A DNA stretch of 40,150 nucleotides from contig DAOTTI010000193.1 in the NCBI GenBank assembly GCA_034437795.1, positions 1 to 40,150 of the forward strand. The letters are read 5' to 3'. Origin of the DNA: DAOTTI01 sp034437795. GTDB lineage: Bacteria; Chloroflexota; UBA11872; UBA12225. Both the position numbers and the translations under genes were made by a program. Position 1 is the stretch's first letter. Every line of letters starts with the position of its first letter. This document shows positions 1-7,711 of this stretch, in pieces. Under the pieces are notes generated by a model. It ran no database searches, was not told the origin of the DNA, and saw only the letters and a program-made list of their open reading frames with translations.

Positions 1-1526
1 GCGGCCGGCGCCGCGGGACCTGGGGCGCCGCCGCGCCGGGCGAGGACGCGGGCGGCGCCGAGGGACAGGAGGGCGATCTGGCCGTCCGGGCGCGGCGCGC
101 CGGTCTCGGTGCGGGTCGCGGTCTCGAAGGTGGCGACCAGGCCGCCGCCCCGCTCCACGTAGCGATCCAGGATGGCGGCCTGCTCGTCGGAGAGCGCAAC
201 CGCATTCGGTAGGACGATGGCCTTGTAGCGGGCCAGGCGGCCGTCGGCTTCAGCCTGGGCCAGGCGGTCGTCCGGCAGCACCTCGAAGGGGATGTGGCTC
301 TCCACCAGCACGCGGTAGGCGCCGCGGCGGGCGGCAAGGACGGTGGCCGGCGCTTCGTCGCCGCAGGCCTCCTCCGACTGGTTGGGGGCGATGAGCAGCA
401 CGTCGGCGGCCGGCTCGATGCGGTCGTACCAGCGCTCATTGGCCTTGTGGAAGTGCATCATGCGGCGCACGGCGGGGAAGTTCTTGCGGTCCGGCTGGTT
501 GGCGGTATGGCCCAGGATGTAGGCGTAGGGGTTGGCGCCGTTGGCGATGACCTGGGCCAGGGACAGTTGGACCATCCCCGGCTGCTCGGCGTTGAAGCGG
601 TAGGGGATATCCCAGAACATGACGCAGTTGATGGCGATGGGGCGCTCGGGGTGGGCGCCGCGGGAGGTCTTGGCCGCTTCGCCAGCGTGGTAGCGCCAGA
701 GGGGGAGCGGGCGATCGACGGCGTTATTGATCTCGTGGAAGATGACGTCGGGGTTGGCGCTGAGCAGCAGGCAGACGTCCGGCCGGCGCGACTTGATGAA
801 CTGGCGGACGCGCCCAGCCAGGTCGTCCAGGGTAAAGCGGACGTAACGGCGCCAGACGCGGTAGGCTGGGTCGGCGAAGGATTCTTCTTTGGGCAGGGGC
901 AGGCCGGCGGGCGACGATGGACCGGGCGGGGGCGCATCCGGTAAGGCGCCGGCGCTGAAGGCGGCGAAGCGGCGCTGGCAGTTGAGGCACTGACAGATGC
1001 CGTGGTAGGTGCCGGAGTAGTCGCGCAGGGCGAAGCTGAACATGTTGAAGAAGAAGGCGTCCACGGCGTAGCGATCCAGGATCTCGCCGATGACTTCGAA
1101 GGCCTTTTCCTGGTAATAGGGCCCGCTGGGACAGGTGGAATAGAGGCCGTTGTAGACCTGCCACTCGCCTCTGGGGGAGACGTAGCACCAGTCGGGGTGG
1201 GCCTCGAAGACGTCGCGGTGCACCTTGGAGAAGTCGCACCTGGCCATGACCCGCACGCCGTGCCGGTGGGCCACCTCGATGGCGTCTTTCAGGAGGTCGC
1301 CGCTGGGCCGGTCTTTGAGCCAGGGCGACGGATGCTGGTGGGGGAGCCTGGACGGGTAATGGGAGACGATGCCGCCGGCGTTGAGCAGCCAGACGTTGCA
1401 GCCGAAGTCGAGGATGTCGCGCACGTTGCGTTCGACGTCGAGCCCCGAGTCGATCTCGCGGATGTTGGTCTGAAAGATGCGGAACGGGTGGCGCCACCAC
1501 TCGGTGGCGTCGGGCGCCTGGTTCAT
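1..1526 (-). CDS. GHL6-type glycoside hydrolase with GH42-like trimerisation domain (3' end outside window)
   Basis: The minus-strand frame stays open from ATG 1526 to the window edge (508 codons), so the C-terminus is missing. GGAGG lies 6 nt before the ATG. Residues about 15-190 look like the hypothetical glycosyl hydrolase 6 (GHL6) barrel: NIREID near the start, GVRVMARCDFSKVHRD on a beta strand, HPDWCYVSPRGEW, YNGLYSTCPSGPYYQEKAF and DAFFFNMFSFALRDYSG, followed by a Cys pair (CQCLNC). Residues about 380-490 (ADVLLIAPNQSEEACGDE, FEVLPDDRL, YKAIVLPNAVALSDEQ, ERGGGLVATFET) resemble the GH42 trimerisation/amidotransferase-like domain. There is no signal peptide, so it is probably cytoplasmic. 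The family is thought to cleave glycosides, but its substrate is unknown. The domain calls come from motif memory, not a search. The open frame itself is certain. Confidence 0.85.
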   Translation of the reverse strand, partial: MNQAPDATEWWRHPFRIFQTNIREIDSGLDVERNVRDILDFGCNVWLLNAGGIVSHYPSRLPHQHPSPWLKDRPSGDLLKDAIEVAHRHGVRVMARCDFSKVHRDVFEAHPDWCYVSPRGEWQVYNGLYSTCPSGPYYQEKAFEVIGEILDRYAVDAFFFNMFSFALRDYSGTYHGICQCLNCQRRFAAFSAGALPDAPPPGPSSPAGLPLPKEESFADPAYRVWRRYVRFTLDDLAGRVRQFIKSRRPDVCLLLSANPDVIFHEINNAVDRPLPLWRYHAGEAAKTSRGAHPERPIAINCVMFWDIPYRFNAEQPGMVQLSLAQVIANGANPYAYILGHTANQPDRKNFPAVRRMMHFHKANERWYDRIEPAADVLLIAPNQSEEACGDEAPATVLAARRGAYRVLVESHIPFEVLPDDRLAQAEADGRLARYKAIVLPNAVALSDEQAAILDRYVERGGGLVATFETATRTETGAPRPDGQIALLSLGAARVLARRGGAPGPAAPA

Positions 1527-1813
1527 CGCTTGCCTCCGCTCGCCCCCGTTCTGGCCATGCGTGGTCCTGGGGCGGCGGCGAGACTGTACACCGGGACCGG
1601 CCGGCGATTCAGGGCGGAGGATGGGCAAGCTCGTTTTGCAGAAACGGGCGCACTCTTTCGCAATTGGCAATAAGGGGACGCGCCGCCGTGCCGGCCAGAG
1701 AGGAGATGGGCACATGGGTGGTGGCGTTGCGGGCGGCGCTGGCGTTGTCGGCAGGGGTAGCGGGCATGGTGAGCTCCGGGCGGCTGAGTTGGGCAAGCGG
1801 CACGGAGGGGAAT

Positions 1814-2030
1814 GGCCCTCACCCCCTGGCCCCCTCTCCCGCGTGCGGGAGAGGGAGGACCTCACCCCCTGGCCCGGTCTCCGACGCGGAGAGGGGGAAC
1901 GGACCTCACCCCCTGGCCCCCTCTCCGATGCGGAGAGGGGGAACGAGGGCTACGGGGAGAGGGGAGTAAAGGAGCCCTGGCCCTGGGCCTCTGCCAACGG
2001 GAGCGATGCCTAAAGGAGCCCTGGCCCTGG
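1814..2030. repeat. Cluster of dispersed intergenic repeats (family A) in a 600-bp non-coding spacer
   Basis: Three successive copies of a CTCACCCCCTGGCCC unit occur at about 1817, 1860 and 1907. Each is followed by a short inverted repeat such as CTCTCCgatgCGGAGAG (1921-1936 region). A separate 20-bp direct repeat, TAAAGGAGCCCTGGCCCTGG, occurs at 1967-1986 and again at 2011-2030. The rest of 1527-2126 shows no convincing gene. A possible small ORF beginning MGTWVVALRAALAL near 1710 runs straight into the repeats and is not supported. Confidence 0.8.
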
Positions 2031-2126
2031 ATGTCGCACGGAGGGGGCTCTCTGCTGGCCGTGGATAATCTGGGTTGGCCTTGGTGGCGCGCCTCACGGC
2101 CGTTCGCGTTCGGGCTCAGGGTGGCT

Positions 2127-3299
2127 TCAGTGGCCCCGCCAGATGGCGTCGGCGCGGCGGATGAGGCGGAGGTGATGGCGCGCGACGTGCATGGCTCTGG
2201 CGCGCGCACGGGGGGCGGCGTTCGGCCAGCCGTACGCGATGCTCAGCCAGTAGCGCAAGGCTCCGGCCAGGGCGTTACAGGCGCCGGCGAGCCAGTACGC
2301 GTCGCGGAGCCCGCGAGCGAGGCGGTCAGGCATCCCGCGCGCCACCAGGTACGCTCGCAGGAGGGTGTCGTGGCGCCGGCGGGCGGCCGGCTCCCACCCG
2401 CCGAGCGACTGGAGCCACGAGCTGACGTCTTCCAATGGCGAGCCCAGGCGGGCGCGTCCCCAGTCCAGCAGGACGACCTGCGGCCCGCTACGCTGGGCGC
2501 GCAGGAGCGCGTTCCCCGAATGGACGTCCCCGTGCAGGACGGCGGGCCCAAGCGGGGGCGCGGCGAGCAGGGCTCGGCGCACCACGGGGATAGCGCCGAC
2601 CATCCGGCGGAGCGCCGGCCGGCTGCGCCGCAGATCGGCCGGGCCGTCGAGCGCGGCCAGCCGGTCGAAGCACTCCAGCGTGTCCACCGCCGAGCGGCAC
2701 AGGTCCGCCTCGTAATCCCAGTCAGCCAGTGTTGCCGCGTAGGCTCCGGCCGGGAGGGTGGCGTGAATGGCGGCGAGCTGCTTGAGCACCAGGGCGGCTG
2801 CATCCGGCGTGTTCCAGGGCCAGGCGCGGGCGGGACGAACGTACTCCAGGTAGAGGTAGGTCGTGTCCGGCGCCACCACCTCGGCTGCGAGCAGGCGGGG
2901 CGCCACCTGCGGCGCCAGACGGTGCAGCAGGGCCTGATAGACGGTGGCCTCGCGGCGCTGCGGGCCGTGGAGGCGCTTGACGACGAACGTCAGGCGGCGC
3001 GGGTCGCCGGAGGCGCCTTTCTCGCGGGCCACGACGCGGGCGGCGGTCGCCTCCAGCCCGCCGCTCAGGGGACGGATCTCGACGTCTACCTCATCTCCCT
3101 TGTCTACCTCACCTCCGTCGTCTACCTGGTCTGCGTCGCGCACGCCGGCCGGCCCAACGCCGGCCCTCAACCGGCGGGCAGCGAAGGCGGCCAGCCGGCC
3201 GGCGTCGAAGCCGCAGGTCCGGCTCTGTGGGGGCCATACGCTGGGAAGGGCGGTGGGGGCGGGCGCGGCGTCGGATGGCTCCATCATGGGCGGCGCCAT
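2127..3299 (-). CDS. Aminoglycoside phosphotransferase (APH/choline kinase) family protein
   Basis: This 390-residue protein has the APH-family ATP-dependent small-molecule kinase fold. Visible motifs are a candidate ATP-binding Lys in FVVKRL (K108) with E117 in the next helix, the catalytic loop HGDVHSGN (256-263, with D258 and N263) and the metal-binding LLDWGRA (277-283, D280). LEYVRPARAW (151-160) is the usual hinge. The substrate cannot be deduced, and members range from antibiotic kinases to sugar or homoserine kinases. Residues about 55-74 are an acidic low-complexity stretch (DADQVDDGGEVDKGDE) encoded by a degenerate GAGGTAGAC-type DNA repeat, which looks inserted. No clear Shine-Dalgarno precedes ATG 3299, so a start a few codons downstream (M5 or M6) is possible. 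Confidence 0.82.
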   Translation of the reverse strand: MAPPMMEPSDAAPAPTALPSVWPPQSRTCGFDAGRLAAFAARRLRAGVGPAGVRDADQVDDGGEVDKGDEVDVEIRPLSGGLEATAARVVAREKGASGDPRRLTFVVKRLHGPQRREATVYQALLHRLAPQVAPRLLAAEVVAPDTTYLYLEYVRPARAWPWNTPDAAALVLKQLAAIHATLPAGAYAATLADWDYEADLCRSAVDTLECFDRLAALDGPADLRRSRPALRRMVGAIPVVRRALLAAPPLGPAVLHGDVHSGNALLRAQRSGPQVVLLDWGRARLGSPLEDVSSWLQSLGGWEPAARRRHDTLLRAYLVARGMPDRLARGLRDAYWLAGACNALAGALRYWLSIAYGWPNAAPRARARAMHVARHHLRLIRRADAIWRGH

Positions 3300-3527
3300 G
3301 GGACTGTATCAGGAATCGTGTACTGCTGGAGCACCTGCAGCACCAGGGGCGACGTGGCGGTGGGCCGTTTGCTGGCAGGCTCCACGTGCACCGGCTGGTC
3401 ACTTCGCCTGGATGTGGCGATTGGCTCCCCTGAAGCGATGGCGAGACGCAGAGAGGTATGGCAAGTGAGCCAGCAGCAGGCCGCAGCGCCGGGGCGGGCG
3501 TGCTGGGCGGGGGCACAGACTACCCCG
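3300..3527. repeat. Spacer with one copy of a dispersed element (family E, core 3397-3441)
   Basis: The 45-bp core at 3397-3441 (begins GGTCACTTCGCCTGG, contains TTGGCTCCCCTG) matches 27434-27478 at about 80% identity without gaps. Both copies lie 100-210 bp upstream of a minus-strand gene, in the same orientation. No gene is seen in this spacer. Confidence 0.55.
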
Positions 3528-5162
3528 TCACGCTGCGTCCGGGCGGAGGTGGACGCGGGAGAGGGTCCCTGCGCCGGGGATCTCGTCCATGGCGCCGGGG
3601 AGCAGCCCCTGCACTCGGGGATGGACGACGGCGAGGCGCTCTGGCTGTGCCAGGAAGATGACGGGCATCTCGTCCAGCAGCACCTGCTGCGCGGCGGCGT
3701 AGAGGCCTAGCCGGCGCTCGGCATCGGTGACCTCGTCCGCCTCCCGCCAGAAGCGATCCAGCAGCGCGCTGCGCCAGCCGGTGCGGTTCTCCGCCTTCTC
3801 CGCGCCGAAGGTGAGCCAGAACCAGGCTTCCGGATCGGGATAGAGGCTCTCCCAGCCGCCGAAGGAGAGGTGGAAGAGCCGGCGCTCCAGCGCCCGGGCG
3901 TAGCTATAGCGATCCAGCTCAGTGACGCCGATCTGGACGCCGAGGTGCTGCTGGAGCTGGGTGCGCAGGAACTGGCCGGCACGCCGGCCCTCCGGCGTGG
4001 CCGGTACGGTCACGGCCACACCTTCCCAGCGGGTCTCGTCCACGTCCAGCGCCGCGACGATGGCGCGGGCCACGTCGGGACGCAGGCGGTAGACGCTTCC
4101 CGCCGCCGGATCGTGGCCGAGCACCCCTTCGGGAAGGAGACTGTAGGCCGGGCGCCCCGCGCCATCCAGGAGCGCTGCCACGCAGGCCTGGCGGTCGATG
4201 GCGTAGGCGAGGGCCTTGCGGACGCGCGCATCGTCCAGGGGTGGGCGGGTGGTGTTGCAGGTGAGCCAGAGCGTGGCTGGGCGGGGTTGGCGCACGAGCA
4301 GGGGGCGGAGGCGCTCATCACGCAGGACGCTGCCCTGGAGCGGGGCTGGCACTGGCACGAGGTCGGCAGGAGCGGCGCCGGCCGGGAGCGGCTCGGGCCC
4401 GGCGCCGGCGGCGAAGTCGGTGAGGGCATTCTCCGCCAGCCGTGGCCCCGCCAGCAGGGCGAGGGCATTCTGCGGTGGGCCGGCCCAGTACCGCTCGTTG
4501 GGGGCCAGCGTCAGGCTCCGGTCACGCTCCCAGGCCACGAGGACGTACGGGCCGTTGCCCGCCATGGACCGGTCCGTGGCCATGGGCCGTGCCGCGGTCG
4601 GCGGGTCATCCGCGGCTGGCGACGCCAGCCAGAGGGCCGCCAGGTGGGGGAGGTGCGCCGCCGGCCCATCGGTACGGACCTCGACGGTGCGGGGGTTCGG
4701 CGCCCGCACGCCGACGGTCTCCGCGTCCACCAGGCCGAAGCGGTAGACCCCGGCGCCGAAGATGGGACGAAAGGACAGGAAGAGCTCATCCGGCACGTCG
4801 CGGGAGAGCACCCGCAGCCAGCCGCGCACGAAGTCGGCGGCGTCCAGCGGGCGCCCGTCCGACCAGGCCAGCCCGGGGCGTAAGGAGAAGTGCCAGCGTG
4901 TAGCGTCCTCGTTCGGGGTGGCGCCTTCAGCCGCCCCCGGCTCCGGCTGAGGTCCGGCGCCGAAGCGCAGCAGCGGCTCAAAGAGCTGGCGGGCCACCGC
5001 GCGATCCGCCGCCGAGAACGCCCGCTGCGGGTCCAGCGTGCCCGGCGCCTCGGGCAGGATGACCCGCAGCGGCAGGCCGGCCGCTGAGGACGGGCGATAG
5101 GGGAGCGCCCGGGGGGCCATGATGGCGGCGCCGGCGGCGCCGAGCCAGCGACGACGGTTCAC
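3528..5162 (-). CDS. Extracellular solute-binding protein, family 5 (DppA/OppA-like)
   Basis: The 544-residue protein has the length and lobed order of SBP_bac_5 proteins, which bind peptides, nickel or oligosaccharides for ABC importers. The N-terminus NRRRWLGAAGAAIMAPRALP is a Tat-type signal with no lipobox Cys. Family-typical segments are LPLRVILPEAPGTLDPQ, ATRWHFSLRPGLAWSDGRPL with DAADFVRGW, NGPYVLVAWERD, LAPNERYW, ARVRKALAYAIDRQA and PVIFLAQPERLAVVHPRVQG. The start is GTG 5162. It lies inside a TTGAAC-type simple repeat (minus strand TTGAACTTTGAACCGTGAAC) and has no Shine-Dalgarno. No permease or ATPase gene is nearby. It shares a divergent intergenic region with the metallopeptidase gene at 5326. 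Confidence 0.9.
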   Translation of the reverse strand: MNRRRWLGAAGAAIMAPRALPYRPSSAAGLPLRVILPEAPGTLDPQRAFSAADRAVARQLFEPLLRFGAGPQPEPGAAEGATPNEDATRWHFSLRPGLAWSDGRPLDAADFVRGWLRVLSRDVPDELFLSFRPIFGAGVYRFGLVDAETVGVRAPNPRTVEVRTDGPAAHLPHLAALWLASPAADDPPTAARPMATDRSMAGNGPYVLVAWERDRSLTLAPNERYWAGPPQNALALLAGPRLAENALTDFAAGAGPEPLPAGAAPADLVPVPAPLQGSVLRDERLRPLLVRQPRPATLWLTCNTTRPPLDDARVRKALAYAIDRQACVAALLDGAGRPAYSLLPEGVLGHDPAAGSVYRLRPDVARAIVAALDVDETRWEGVAVTVPATPEGRRAGQFLRTQLQQHLGVQIGVTELDRYSYARALERRLFHLSFGGWESLYPDPEAWFWLTFGAEKAENRTGWRSALLDRFWREADEVTDAERRLGLYAAAQQVLLDEMPVIFLAQPERLAVVHPRVQGLLPGAMDEIPGAGTLSRVHLRPDAA

Positions 5163-5325
5163 GGTTCAAAGTTCAAGGTTGAGGGAAAGAGGATGCGGGT
5201 TGAAGGGTGGCTGGGGGCAGACCGGGCGGAGAGGGAGTGAGGTCTGGCGGCTGGCCGACGCGTACGATAGCGTGGCGGGTGCGCACGCAAGCATTATAGT
5301 TCCGATCAGGTGGAGGTGGACCACG
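5163..5325. promoter_or_regulatory. Divergent intergenic region with RBS for the metallopeptidase gene
   Basis: The 163-bp gap separates divergent secreted-protein genes. On the plus strand GGAGGTGG (5312-5319) lies 6 nt before ATG 5326 and fixes that start. TATAGT at 5295-5300 is a plausible -10 element, but no recognisable -35 lies 17 nt upstream, so the promoter call is weak. On the minus side the region begins with the TTGAAC simple repeat. Confidence 0.4.
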
Positions 5326-6411
5326 ATGGCACCGGCGCGCCGCCGGCGGTGGCTGAGGCAGCCGATGGGGGTACGAACGCGCGTCCCCCTGTTGCTCTCG
5401 CTGGTGGTGGCCCTGTGGGCGCCGTGGGCGTCATGGGCGGCGCCCGCGGGGGCGGAGGGCGAGGCGCCGGCCGGCCAGCATGCACCGAGGCTGGTCAAGA
5501 CGCCAGCGCGGGAGCAGGTCTGGCTGGTAGAGGGCGGGCAGCGGCGGTGGATCGCCGACCTGGCCACCTTTCGGGCGCGGGGCTATCGCTGGGACGATGT
5601 GGCGCTCGTCGCGCCGGGCGTGCTGCACCGCATTCCAGTGGGGCCGGCCGATCACGTGGGCGCGCTGCTGCGCGACCCTGCGTCCGGGGACATCTACCTC
5701 GTGGCAGACGGGCAGGCGCGCCTCGTGCCGGACCCGGTCTCCTTTGCGGCGTACGGCCTGGCGTGGGGGCGCGTCCAGCCGGCCAGCCGCGCGGCGCTGG
5801 AGGGCCTGCCCCGCGGCCCGGCGCTGCCGCACGCCGCCACCGGCCGCCCGCTGGGGAAGGTCGCGCCACCGCGCCTGCCGGCTCCAGCGCCCGGCGCCGC
5901 GCGGGACCTGGACCCGCGCCTCGGGGCGGCGCTGCGCCTGATCGAAGGCTATCCGCCGACAGCGAGCTGGCCGGATTTCCTGGCCCGATATGGGGTGGCG
6001 CTTCGTTTCGGACCGGTGGCCGGGGCGCCGGCGACCCTGGCCGCCTATCGCGCCGAAGGCCGGACGCTCACCGTGGGCGAGCAGCACGCCGGCCTCGCGC
6101 CCGGTGTGCTGGCCACGCTGATCGTGCACGAGATGGTGCACGCCCTCTACGACGCCAATCGCGCCACGGGCAAAAGCGGGCGGGCGTGCATCGACGAGGA
6201 GGTGGAGGCCTTTGCCACGCAGGCGGCGTTCTGGGCGCACCTGCATGGGCCAGCGGGGATGCCGGCGCCGGGGAACGCGGTGGAGCAAGAGCTGAACCGG
6301 GTGCTGCAGGCCGCGCTGGACGACGCGCTGGCGGCGACGGTGATCACCACCTTTGCCTACACCATCCGCTGCTACTTCCCCGAGGTGGGCGCGGGGCCGC
6401 CGTCGGAATGA
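5326..6411 (+). CDS. Secreted HExxH zinc metallopeptidase-like protein with two N-terminal R-W-I repeats
   Basis: This 361-residue protein starts at ATG 5326 behind a strong GGAGGTGG. Residues about 14-40 form a signal peptide (VRTRVPLLLSLVVALWAPW, then ASWAAPA). Residues about 55-145 hold two related 45-residue repeats: VWLVEGGQRRWIADLATF with YRWDDV, and IYLVADGQARLVPDPVSF with LAWGRV. These resemble the short RWI repeat of many Chloroflexota secreted proteins. The C-terminal half contains LIVHEMVHALYD, a classical HExxH zinc site, with CIDEEVEAFATQAAFW downstream offering a possible third ligand Glu. It is probably an exported protein that binds a ligand through the repeats, but no peptidase family is assigned. 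The gene ends just before a GAGTAGCG repeat block. Confidence 0.75.
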   Translation: MAPARRRRWLRQPMGVRTRVPLLLSLVVALWAPWASWAAPAGAEGEAPAGQHAPRLVKTPAREQVWLVEGGQRRWIADLATFRARGYRWDDVALVAPGVLHRIPVGPADHVGALLRDPASGDIYLVADGQARLVPDPVSFAAYGLAWGRVQPASRAALEGLPRGPALPHAATGRPLGKVAPPRLPAPAPGAARDLDPRLGAALRLIEGYPPTASWPDFLARYGVALRFGPVAGAPATLAAYRAEGRTLTVGEQHAGLAPGVLATLIVHEMVHALYDANRATGKSGRACIDEEVEAFATQAAFWAHLHGPAGMPAPGNAVEQELNRVLQAALDDALAATVITTFAYTIRCYFPEVGAGPPSE

Positions 6412-6425
6412 GTACGGGGGAATGC

Positions 6426-6480
6426 AGTAGCGAGGAGCGAGTGCCGACGAGCGAGTAGCGAGTGGCGAGGGTCGAGGAGC
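6426..6480 (+). repeat. GAGTAGCG repeat block (family B), 3' of the metallopeptidase gene
   Basis: Imperfect tandem AGTAGCGAG, GAGCGAGTG and CGAGTAGCGAGTGGCGAG units begin 14 nt after the TGA stop of the preceding plus-strand gene. They are followed by a family A copy (CCTCACCCTGGCCCTCTCCC at about 6491-6510). Four further copies of this family occur in the window, each just 3' of a gene and in the sense direction. Confidence 0.8.
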
Positions 6481-6599
6481 CAGGAAAGAGCCCTCACCCT
6501 GGCCCTCTCCCACAGGCAGAGGGGAGGTTGAGTGGGGCCCCTACCCTGGGCGTCTCGTAGAGGAAGATGGGAGCCGGCGCTGGGTATGAATGAACCGGG

Positions 6600-7448
6600 C
6601 TAGGGGCGGAGGCACTGGGCGGCGCCGTGCAGGACTTCGGCCTCCGGCGGGCCGAACGGGAGGGGCCAGTCGGCCTGCAGCGTATCGCCGGCGGCGCTTA
6701 CGGTGAAGAGGCGGGCAAGGGTGGCGGAGTCTCCCAGATGCAGCACCAGGCGTAGCGACCGGCCGCGGAGCTGGCCGCCGACCAGCCAGGCCGGAGCCGG
6801 CCCACCGCCCGGGGCCTGGCCATCGGACGCGTCACGAGGCTCGTACCAGCCCAGCACCGTCTCGCCATCCTGCCAGAGCCAGAGCCGCCAGCCCGGTGCG
6901 GCATCTGGCGCATTGGCGACGGAGCGGGTCTCCCAGGCGCCGGTGAGGTCCCAGCGAGGGCACTCCGCCGGCGGGCAAGGGGCTTCCCCGCTGGCGAAGA
7001 GGTCACCCTGGCGGACGGGGGCGCCGCGCGCCGGCTCGCTCCAGCGGCCGGAAAAGAGCTTGCCGTCCGACGAGATGGCCAGCAGCCAGGTGCGGGCGGG
7101 GGCATCCTTCACCTCGGCGGGGGGGATGGCGGGCATGCCCCGCTGTGTGACGCGCAGGATGCCATCGACGAACGAGCCGATCACCAGGCGCTCGGGGGCG
7201 CCGCCGGGTGGCTCCCAGCGCCCGACGACCTGCCGGCCGCGCTGCACCAGGTGCAGGGTGCCCCGCCACAGGCTCTCATTGTCGCCGTCCACTGTCTCGG
7301 TGGTGGTCCACGCCCCGGTCAGGCGGCGCTCGTCGGGGGCGCAGGCTTCACCGGGCTGGGCGGCAGCCGGCACGGGGTCCGGCCCCAGCCCCAAAGCCAG
7401 GAGCACTGCGAGTATTACGGACGCCGCCAGCGCCGGTGAGCGCGCCAT
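6600..7448 (-). CDS. Secreted protein with two lipocalin-like beta repeats, function unknown
   Basis: This protein of about 282 residues has a clear signal peptide (ALAASVILAVLLALGLG, then PVPAAAQP). The mature part contains two similar units of about 120 residues. Each starts with LTGAW: RRLTGAWTTTETVDGDNESLW with VVGRWEPPGG, then WDLTGAWETRSVANAPDA with TVLGWYEPRD. A conserved GxWxP or GWYEP turn sits about 40 residues later in each, which suggests two small beta-barrels. Cys pairs (CAPDE, CPPAECP, final QCLRP) may form disulfides. ATG 7448 is preferred (AAGGAC upstream), although GTG 7451 is also possible. It is convergent with the metallopeptidase gene. I do not recognise the family. Confidence 0.7.
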   Translation of the reverse strand: MARSPALAASVILAVLLALGLGPDPVPAAAQPGEACAPDERRLTGAWTTTETVDGDNESLWRGTLHLVQRGRQVVGRWEPPGGAPERLVIGSFVDGILRVTQRGMPAIPPAEVKDAPARTWLLAISSDGKLFSGRWSEPARGAPVRQGDLFASGEAPCPPAECPRWDLTGAWETRSVANAPDAAPGWRLWLWQDGETVLGWYEPRDASDGQAPGGGPAPAWLVGGQLRGRSLRLVLHLGDSATLARLFTVSAAGDTLQADWPLPFGPPEAEVLHGAAQCLRP

Positions 7449-7711
7449 CACCTGTCCTTGTTCCTTTCCGTGGCCTGGCTGGTGGCTGCTGCATGGATGT
7501 ATACCACCAGGGACCTCGTGGCGCTGGCTATGGTGAAGGTGGGCTCATGCCTGAGTGGAGCTCTCCCCGCCGCCCACTGCGCGGGCTCCCGCTCTCCCAC
7601 AGGGGGAGGGAACGCATCGGTATCGGTGGCCTGAAGGTGGCGCCTCTGGCGCGTTGACAGGCTCGGTCCACCGCGCTACCTTCCCGGACCAGTACGTCAA
7701 GGAGGGTATCC

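Noticed and set aside
294..944. 216-codon plus-strand open frame at the window start
   Set aside because: Complement of the GHL6-type glycosidase, whose minus-strand frame is open from 1526 to the edge and contains family motifs.
1710..1969. Small secreted protein starting MGTWVVALRAALAL
   Set aside because: No RBS. The frame runs directly into family A repeats, and the hydrophobic N-terminus is probably chance in Ala/Val/Leu-rich GC sequence.
1812..3710. 632-codon plus-strand open frame
   Set aside because: It runs through intergenic repeats and then antisense to the APH-type kinase with its intact HGDVHSGN and DWG motifs.
3870..4883. 337-codon plus-strand open frame
   Set aside because: Antisense to the family 5 solute-binding protein, which has clear family motifs.
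6426..6480. CRISPR-like array
   Set aside because: The units are 7-9 bp tandem words without unique spacers of constant size. No cas genes are present.
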